Below are positions 6,391-10,662 of a DNA stretch of 10,662 bases, in pieces (the stretch's first letter is position 1; each line of letters begins with the position of its first letter). The position numbers and the translations under genes are program-made. Where the stretch lies: the NCBI GenBank assembly GCA_016765335.1, contig JAESQE010000308.1, positions 2,171 to 12,832 of the forward strand. The letters are read 5' to 3'. Source of the stretch: Planctomycetaceae bacterium (GTDB lineage Bacteria; Planctomycetota; Planctomycetia; Planctomycetales; Planctomycetaceae). The notes under the pieces are model-generated. The model saw only the letters and a program-made list of their open reading frames with translations, had not been told where the DNA came from and ran no database searches.

Positions 6391-6822
6391 TCAAGAAGGA
6401 GAATCGGTTGTTGTGACTGCGAAATCAAGCCGAGCGGTTAACTTTCCATCGACTTTGACTTTCCCTGTCAGATAAAATGCGTTGGAAACCGTTTCTGTGA
6501 TTTCCACAAAAATGTGAACAGTATCTCCCGGGCGGATCATGTGTTTGAATTTTACGTTATTCATACGGGTCGCCACCGGTATTTTCCCGCTGTCAACGGC
6601 ATGCATGCGAGCAATAAGAATCGCACCCGCTTGCATTGCCATTTCGCATTGAATGACGCCGGGCAAAATCGGGAAATCAGGATAATGCCCTTTGAACAAT
6701 TCCAATTCCGGATTGAGATGTTTGGTGGCGTGAATCGAATTCTGTTCAATCTCCAGAACTTCCTCAATCCAGATAAAAGGATCGCGATGAGGAATGCACT
6801 GTTTAATCTGTTCCAAATCCAT
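6391..6822 (-). CDS. FabZ-like 3-hydroxyacyl-ACP dehydratase (hot-dog fold)
   Basis: A 143-residue single hot-dog domain. '[18 protein letters not shown]' (9-26) matches the FabZ 'LPHRYPFLLVDRV' opening. '[27 protein letters not shown]' (43-69) carries the catalytic His46 and Glu60, 14 residues apart as in E. coli FabZ (H54/E68). '[15 protein letters not shown]' (88-102) is the usual substrate-tunnel strand. Reaction: dehydration of a 3-hydroxyacyl group on a carrier protein. I take the ATG at 6820-6822; an upstream TTG at 6876 would add 18 residues without family similarity. It is divergent enough ('DPFIWIEE', 'CEMAMQ') to suggest a specialised paralogue, not the housekeeping FabZ; this is inference, and no other fatty-acid gene is adjacent. 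The next gene upstream on this strand is the COG1233 flavoprotein. Confidence 0.88.
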   Translation of the reverse strand: MDLEQIKQCIPHRDPFIWIEEVLEIEQNSIHATKHLNPELELFKGHYPDFPILPGVIQCEMAMQAGAILIARMHAVDSGKIPVATRMNNVKFKHMIRPGDTVHIFVEITETVSNAFYLTGKVKVDGKLTARLDFAVTTTDSPS

Positions 6823-6884
6823 AACAAGTTTCTTTGTATTAAACGACTGCAATGAAGCCTTCTGAACGAAGCACAAGGATTTTC

Positions 6885-7082
6885 AACCACGGAGACGCAG
6901 AGAACACAGAGAGAAAAAGATTCGCTCAATTCTCAGCAGCTCATGGATTTTATTTGAAGCCAGACAAAGAGATTTTCTTTTCTCTTCAATCGATATTAAT
7001 TAGTAGTTCATTCTTGTCTTTTACAGGGCGTTGTAAATCCGGAGCTTCTTTTTTACTCCGTGATCTCTGCGTCTCTGTGGTT
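6885..7082. mobile_element. MITE-like element with 35-bp inverted ends
   Basis: The left end (6885-6919) starts AACCACGGAGACGCAGAGA. The right end (7048-7082), read on the minus strand, starts AACCACAGAGACGCAGAGA. By direct comparison the two ends agree at 30 of 35 positions. The 198-bp body has no credible gene, and no obvious target duplication flanks it. The 'CCACGGAGACGCAGAG' end is a text I associate with dispersed repeats in several bacterial phyla. It lies about 60 bp upstream of the FabZ-like start and may carry or displace that gene's promoter. A non-autonomous element is inferred from the structure alone. Confidence 0.75.
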
Positions 7083-7093
7083 AATTACTAAGT

Positions 7094-7121
7094 CTAAAAA
7101 ATTCTTCGCTCTACTTTTTAG
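7094..7121. terminator. Weak AT-rich dyad, possible terminator
   Basis: CTAAAAA (7094-7100) and TTTTTAG (7115-7121) are exact inverted repeats around 14 nt. They lie in the gap after the COG1233 gene, beyond the X element. With no GC-rich stem this is a poor intrinsic terminator and may be chance. Confidence 0.2.
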
Positions 7122-7130
7122 TCTGTTTAC

Positions 7131-7255
7131 TTAAGGGAACCTCTGAAAATTGAATTCAAGAGCTTATTAAAGGCAGTTTAATTATAAGAAGTAGTCAAAC
7201 CCCCTCTCACTCTCCCTTCGTAAGAGGGAGAACTAATTTTCAGAGATTTCCTTAA
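7131..7255 (-). mobile_element. Repeat family X, intact copy with terminal inverted repeats
   Basis: A 125-bp element. The left end (7131-7151) starts TTAAGGGAACCTCTGAAAAT; the right end (7235-7255), read on the minus strand, starts TTAAGGAAATCTCTGAAAAT. They agree at 19 of 21 positions. The interior, read on the minus strand, aligns at about 80% by eye to 3863-3962, including the hairpin (7211-7231) and GTGAGAGGGG. A fragment of the same end, TTAAGGGAATCTCT, occurs at 1599-1612 over the stop codon of the HEAT/TPR gene. No ORF is present. This is a short non-autonomous element by structure; the source transposase is unknown. Confidence 0.75.
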
Positions 7256-7292
7256 CCTGATGCATCAACAATAGATGCAAAACTTACCCACC

Positions 7293-8723
7293 TTATTCAT
7301 TTGATGTTGCTTGTGCTGTAAGATATTTATCGATTTCGTTGGAAACGATCACGCCGTAATTTACTGCTCCGAGCCAGCCGGACATAATAATTCCGACCGA
7401 ACCTGCATGATGCAATCCGCCGATTTGATTGGGAAGTTCCTGAGAAACTTTCAAACCTTCAAACTTGGTTCCGAACGATGCGCCTTGAAGGTGTCTGGTA
7501 TAATGTTCGAAAGTGCGAGGCGTGGATGCTTCGATCCAATCGACTTTTTCTCTTACATCGGGAACATACTGTTCCAGACAATCTAGTGTTTTCTCGCAGA
7601 GGTATTTTTTATCGGCTTCGTATTGTTCGTCAGAAAGATCGGCCCAGTCTTTGTAGTTTGCATTGGTTGAAGAGACCACCAGCCAACGATCTGAACCGGG
7701 ACGCGTTTCCGGATAATAAAACGAGAAAGTTCGGCTGCTGACATCTTTACTGAGCATCGCATCGACATCAAAACCGGAATGCTCTGAATGGAACAGCAAA
7801 TCGCCACAATAATCGAATCCAACACCGGGTTTCATTCCAATGTAAACCTGACAGCTGCTGTTGTTCATCCGAACCGCTTTGGTCTCTTCGACATATTCTG
7901 CATCAAGATTCTCTGGGCCGACGAGATTGAGAATTGTTGATTTGATATTTGAATTGGAAAGAATCGCTTTGCAGCCAATTCGCTTCCCGTTGACAACAAC
8001 ACCTTGTACTTGGCGATCGGGGCCGATTTCGATGTTTTCGACCAGGGAACGAATCCGAATATCGACGCCATTCTTTTCCAGTTCTTCTCGCATCTGAAAA
8101 ATCAGTGCATCGGTCCCGCCCCGGAATGTGTAGACACCTTTACTCATGAAGTTCGAAAAGACAATTCCGTAAGTGATCGCAGGATCATCCAACGTGGAAC
8201 CGTTTGCGTATGAAATTGGCTCCATCAACAATCGGACAACGTCGTCTCGCCCGGGGAAGAACTTTTCGAACAGCTCGCGGGTGGTCATTTCCTGATCATC
8301 GAAGAAGTTCATACTTCTAGCGGTGTCGAAAAACGCTTGAACGGTTTCGGCGGGAATGTCAAACTTTTCAATCAACAATTGAGTGAAATCTTCACGATTG
8401 AATGTTGTCTCAATGGAAAACTGAGGGTTCTCGAATCGAATCCCTTTGAGAGGCACAATTTTGTCTGCGATTTCTTGCGTCCAATATTTGCGACAACTTT
8501 TGATCATTCCGACTGGAAAGCCATGCAAAGAGATATCAAAGATATGCCCCCCTTTGCGTTTGAACCAGGTCGCCATTCCGCCGAGCTGATAATGATGTTC
8601 CAGAAGTAGCACCGAATAGCCAGCTTTGGCCAAAGTGTTAGCCCCGGTTAATCCAGCCAGGCCGCTACCAATCACAACAACGTCGTAGGAGTCCTGAACT
8701 CCTTTGAGAAAATCTTTTGCCAT
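7293..8723 (-). CDS. COG1233 flavoprotein (phytoene desaturase/carotenoid isomerase-like)
   Basis: A 476-residue FAD/NAD(P)-binding protein of the CrtI/CrtISO/retinol-saturase superfamily. The N-terminal motif '[23 protein letters not shown]' (13-35) is followed by '[20 protein letters not shown]' (40-59), the GG doublet and glutamate typical of the FAD site. '[28 protein letters not shown]' (196-223) is the conserved mid-domain segment. The C-terminus '[30 protein letters not shown]' (435-464) is the second FAD/substrate motif. Members desaturate, saturate or isomerise polyenes and lipids; the substrate here cannot be read. I prefer the ATG at 8721-8723, though no Shine-Dalgarno precedes it; an upstream TTG at 8798, preceded by an AGAGG box, would add 25 residues. 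It diverges from the hydrolase gene; downstream lies repeat X, then the FabZ-like gene. Confidence 0.9.
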   Translation of the reverse strand: MAKDFLKGVQDSYDVVVIGSGLAGLTGANTLAKAGYSVLLLEHHYQLGGMATWFKRKGGHIFDISLHGFPVGMIKSCRKYWTQEIADKIVPLKGIRFENPQFSIETTFNREDFTQLLIEKFDIPAETVQAFFDTARSMNFFDDQEMTTRELFEKFFPGRDDVVRLLMEPISYANGSTLDDPAITYGIVFSNFMSKGVYTFRGGTDALIFQMREELEKNGVDIRIRSLVENIEIGPDRQVQGVVVNGKRIGCKAILSNSNIKSTILNLVGPENLDAEYVEETKAVRMNNSSCQVYIGMKPGVGFDYCGDLLFHSEHSGFDVDAMLSKDVSSRTFSFYYPETRPGSDRWLVVSSTNANYKDWADLSDEQYEADKKYLCEKTLDCLEQYVPDVREKVDWIEASTPRTFEHYTRHLQGASFGTKFEGLKVSQELPNQIGGLHHAGSVGIIMSGWLGAVNYGVIVSNEIDKYLTAQATSNE

Positions 8724-8768
8724 AGTAAATAAAGATTGATCTGAAAAAAGTTGATAAAATTCGTTCCC

Positions 8769-8795
8769 GGTGTGCTCCAGCTTATTTCGCACACC
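8769..8795. promoter_or_regulatory. 7-bp dyad upstream of the COG1233 gene
   Basis: GGTGTGC (8769-8775) and GCACACC (8789-8795) are exact inverted repeats with a 13-nt centre, 46 nt upstream of the chosen ATG. It lies in the divergent region and could be a leader hairpin or operator. If translation starts at the TTG (8798) instead, it is coding. Confidence 0.35.
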
Positions 8796-8893
8796 CAAAA
8801 TCCTCTAGCCTTCCCGAATTCCTCGGGCCTATGCAGATTGTAGAGTTCAACTTGCGAAAGTAACAGCCTGAGCAGATCGCTTTCAGATTCGCA

Positions 8894-8922
8894 TTGAAGA
8901 TTCAATTCCCGTATAGTATCTG
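8894..8922 (+). promoter_or_regulatory. Possible promoter of the secreted hydrolase gene
   Basis: TTGAAG (8894-8899), 17 nt, then TATCTG (8917-8922), with the overlapping TATAGT at 8912-8917 as an alternative -10. The -35 box lies in the dyad ATTGAA-GA-TTCAAT (8893-8906), which could be an operator. The match to sigma-70 boxes is weak, and promoter rules for this phylum are poorly known. Confidence 0.25.
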
Positions 8923-8954
8923 TTAAGTACCGATTCGGCTCAAAAACCTTGCTT

Positions 8955-8961
8955 GGAAAGG
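8955..8961 (+). promoter_or_regulatory. Ribosome binding site of the secreted hydrolase
   Basis: GGAAAGG lies 8 nt before the ATG at 8970. It favours this start over the in-frame TTG at 8949, and gives a standard signal peptide beginning 'MRSC'. Confidence 0.55.
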
Positions 8962-8969
8962 CTTTCACT

Positions 8970-10040
8970 ATGAGATCCTGCTTTGTGACCTTCATTTTTG
9001 CATGCGTGTTTTCCCTGCTGGCCGTGACCTCGCAGCCTGCTTCGGCCGCTCCGCCACTCTCCAAAGAAAATTTAAAGATGCTTCTGGAGAAATTTCCCAA
9101 TGCAGATTCCAACAAAGATGGCGAACTGACAGTTCCCGAAGCGATCGCTTATTACCAGAAAATGCTGGCTGATCGAAAGAAGAAACCCGGAAAGAAATCT
9201 GGCCCGAAACCAACCCACACTAATGTTTCGTACGGCCCCGATAAACGCAATGTGCTTGATCTTTGGCTGGTTGATTCCAAAAAACCAACTCCGCTGGTCA
9301 TTTATATTCATGGAGGAGGATTTGTCGGTGGAAGTAAAAATGGAACATCACCTGAAATTATTCAGCAAGCTCACAAGCGGGGAATTTCTGTCGCTGCGAT
9401 TAATTATCGATTTGTTTTCAAGTTCCCGTTCCCGGCACCTCAGCACGATGGAGCACGAGCGATTCAGTTTCTCAGGCATCATGCAGAGAAATATAATGTT
9501 GATCCCAATTTATTTGCCGCTTTTGGTGGATCAGCTGGCGCAGGAATTTCGATGTGGCTGGGCTATCACGACGATTTGGCTAACCCAAAAAGTGAAGATC
9601 TGATCGAGCGAGCTTCCTCTCGTGTTTGTGCAGTCGGTTCACTTGGTGGACAATCGACTTACGATCCAGCTGTCATTGAACAGTGGGTTGGAGGACGTGC
9701 CCACGAACATCCCTCGATCTATTACTGTTATAACGTCAAAACGCTGGAAGAACTGGCTGACCCTAAACTCCAGCCGCTTTACGACGAAGTTTCTGCCATT
9801 AAACATCTCACGAAAGATGATCCTCCTACGTACATGTTTTACAACGAAGAAAATAAACCTATGAGGGCAGGTGCGCGGCCCGGGGAAGGGATTCATCACC
9901 CCATCTTTGGAATAAAACTTCAGGAAGCTCTCAACAAACTGAACATTGAATCGGAATTTCATAACGAATCCAATGCTCAGAAAATCCTGCTTCCGACGAT
10001 GCTCGACTTCTTTGAAAACCAGTTTGCCAAACAAAAGTAG
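8970..10040 (+). CDS. Secreted alpha/beta hydrolase with EF-hand loop
   Basis: A 356-residue exported esterase/lipase-like protein. Residues 1-26 form a signal peptide (hydrophobic core 'FVTFIFACVFSLLAV', cleavage after ASA). Residues 46-57 are a canonical EF-hand loop, DSNKDGELTVPE, so one calcium site is likely. A basic linker (about 68-84) leads to the hydrolase domain: HGGG oxyanion motif at 114-117 ('IYIHGGGFVGG'), nucleophile Ser188 in 'FGGSAGAG' (G-x-S-x-G), and 'INYRF' (144-148). The usual 'HGDxD' acid motif is replaced by 'YNEENKPM' (291-298), and no 'GxGH' histidine motif is visible; H309/H310 or H331 are possible. Inferred role: esterase outside the cytoplasm on sugar or lipid esters. 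The TAG at 10038-10040 is followed by non-coding DNA. Confidence 0.9.
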   Translation: MRSCFVTFIFACVFSLLAVTSQPASAAPPLSKENLKMLLEKFPNADSNKDGELTVPEAIAYYQKMLADRKKKPGKKSGPKPTHTNVSYGPDKRNVLDLWLVDSKKPTPLVIYIHGGGFVGGSKNGTSPEIIQQAHKRGISVAAINYRFVFKFPFPAPQHDGARAIQFLRHHAEKYNVDPNLFAAFGGSAGAGISMWLGYHDDLANPKSEDLIERASSRVCAVGSLGGQSTYDPAVIEQWVGGRAHEHPSIYYCYNVKTLEELADPKLQPLYDEVSAIKHLTKDDPPTYMFYNEENKPMRAGARPGEGIHHPIFGIKLQEALNKLNIESEFHNESNAQKILLPTMLDFFENQFAKQK

Positions 10041-10066
10041 GTTTCCAAAAAGTAGGGTGGCGTGCT

Positions 10067-10256
10067 TGTAAAGACCGGTCACATGGGTAACAGTTGTTCG
10101 GAGACATGGGTAACAGGTCCAAACAGTTTAGTTCATCTCATCGGGATGTCCAGATTGAACTCGCGAGTATTTCTCTCGCACGTCGATCCAGCCAATCCGA
10201 AAGTGGCAATAATAGACTTCATACACGTTCTTATTTGGCCTGCATAACAGGCCCCA
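10067..10256 (-). mobile_element. Decayed end of an IS481-like insertion sequence
   Basis: On the minus strand, 10256-10128 encodes 42 residues ending 'NKNVYEVYYCHFRIGWID' plus about 18 more before TAA. This resembles the C-terminal tail of IS481-type DDE transposases ('VYEVYY...IGWIDL'). Just beyond the stop, ACATGGGTAACAG occurs twice (10081-10093 and 10104-10116, period 23), the sort of subterminal repeat found at such IS ends, and TGTAAAGACC at 10067 may be the tip, as IS481 elements commonly end TGT...ACA. An in-frame TAG at 10257-10259 stops the reading frame upstream, and the rest of the transposase (probably 250 or more residues) is absent. It is 26 bp downstream of the hydrolase gene. 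Assignment is from family memory; the copy is certainly non-functional. Confidence 0.6.
10237..10253. other. Short palindrome GGCCTG-CATAA-CAGGCC
   Basis: GGCCTG (10237-10242) and CAGGCC (10248-10253) are exact inverted repeats around a 5-nt loop. It sits at the truncation point of the transposase fragment and may mark the junction where the IS was cut off. There is no T-run, so it is probably not a terminator. Confidence 0.4.
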
Positions 10257-10325
10257 CTAGTCCTGACAATCTTCAGCGGATTTCAGGAATTTGCTGAGGC
10301 GTTTTAGCAAATGATAGGCCTCCTT

Positions 10326-10350
10326 CAAGGCACCGGCGGCTAGCGCCTTG
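10326..10350. repeat. GC-rich dyad with GGCTAGCGCC core
   Basis: CAAGGC (10326-10331) and GCCTTG (10345-10350) pair around a GC-rich centre containing CGGCGGCTAGCGCC. The 'GGCTAGCGCC' core looks like dispersed palindromes I associate with planctomycete intergenic DNA. Only one copy is in this window, so this cannot be confirmed here. Confidence 0.35.
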
Positions 10351-10378
10351 CCGCTTACGATGCCCGGAGAAAATGAAC

Positions 10379-10580
10379 AAAGGGGTGGCTGGGGCTCAAA
10401 GGAAATTTTGATGAAATGATAGCCAGCCCATGCAAAACTGACTGAACCTCACAGGGTATTGTTCTGGCCCCAGAAGTATCCCACATCTGGGGCCAAAACC
10501 ACTTTCTTTATGCAACTCATAATCTACAAGCACAGCTCAAGTGCAACTCAGCAATCGATTTTCGCCCCAGCCACCCCTTT
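10379..10580. mobile_element. MITE-like element with perfect 17-bp inverted ends
   Basis: AAAGGGGTGGCTGGGGC at 10379-10395 and its exact reverse complement at 10564-10580 bound 202 bp. Inside, TGGCCCCAGA (10465-10474) and TCTGGGGCCA (10486-10495) form a perfect 10-bp hairpin with an 11-nt loop. No credible coding frame lies inside, and no target duplication is evident. Perfect ends suggest recent mobility or selection on the fold. Together with the IS remnant this explains most of the gene-free 10041-10580; in 10581-10662 I see nothing identifiable. Confidence 0.75.
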
Positions 10581-10662
10581 ATCGAATCAATCGTGTGTTT
10601 TGGGGATATAGTTTCGCAGGAATGTATGGCTTTGTTCTAGTGAGGCGAGGCGGCCCGGGAGG

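Noticed and set aside
8672..9115. 147-codon minus-strand frame with a protein-like middle ('LLRLLLSQVELYNLHRPEEF')
   Set aside because: It overlaps the starts of both the COG1233 gene and the secreted hydrolase gene, whose family evidence is strong. The rest is unlike any protein, and no good start signal precedes it.

Overview
The window looks like a chromosomal stretch from a planctomycete, probably the Planctomycetaceae/Gimesia/Thalassoglobus side of the phylum. This is judged from protein style and not from any search. The signs are a secreted alpha/beta hydrolase with an EF-hand calcium loop after its signal peptide, a HEAT plus TPR protein, a DUF2461 protein, moderate GC (mid-40s percent by eye), wide gene spacing, and intergenic repeats of the 'CCACGGAGACGCAGAG' and 'CAGACAGGAATGTCTG' kinds.

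Layout. (1) 1-1601, plus strand: 3' part of a HEAT-repeat/TPR scaffold protein, open to the left edge. (2) 1693-8723, seven minus-strand units: a DUF2461 protein, a halogenase-like flavoprotein, a small transposase-like remnant, type I-beta DAHP synthase (aroF), a small protein of possible Mog1/PsbP-like fold, a FabZ-like hot-dog dehydratase, and a COG1233 (phytoene desaturase/carotenoid isomerase-like) flavoprotein. (3) 8970-10040, plus strand: a secreted EF-hand alpha/beta hydrolase, divergent from the COG1233 gene. (4) 10041-10662: no intact gene, only a decayed IS481-like end and a MITE-like element.

Function. AroF makes DAHP, the entry to the shikimate pathway. The halogenase-like flavoprotein, FabZ-like dehydratase and COG1233 flavoprotein are the kinds of enzyme found in aryl-polyene, pigment or polyketide/lipid pathways. 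They lie within 6.2 kb on one strand, but no ketosynthase, carrier protein or ketoreductase is present. A shared pathway is therefore only a hypothesis. The gaps are large and filled with repeats, so this is not one tight operon.

The most striking signal is between the genes. At least four kinds of repeat fill the intergenic spaces: family X (about 100 bp, two inverted copies near 3863 and 7131, the second with near-perfect ends); family Y (about 100 bp, inverted copies at 3963-4065 and 5662-5760 bracketing aroF, plus a diverged copy at 1611-1700); a 198-bp element with 35-bp inverted ends upstream of the FabZ-like gene; and a 202-bp element with perfect 17-bp inverted ends at the right edge. 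There are also three small hairpins of one family, one of which continues into a 23-bp tandem repeat. One Y copy appears to supply the stop codon of its neighbouring gene. No clearly new defence or catalytic system is visible; the repeat landscape is the best candidate for something undescribed.
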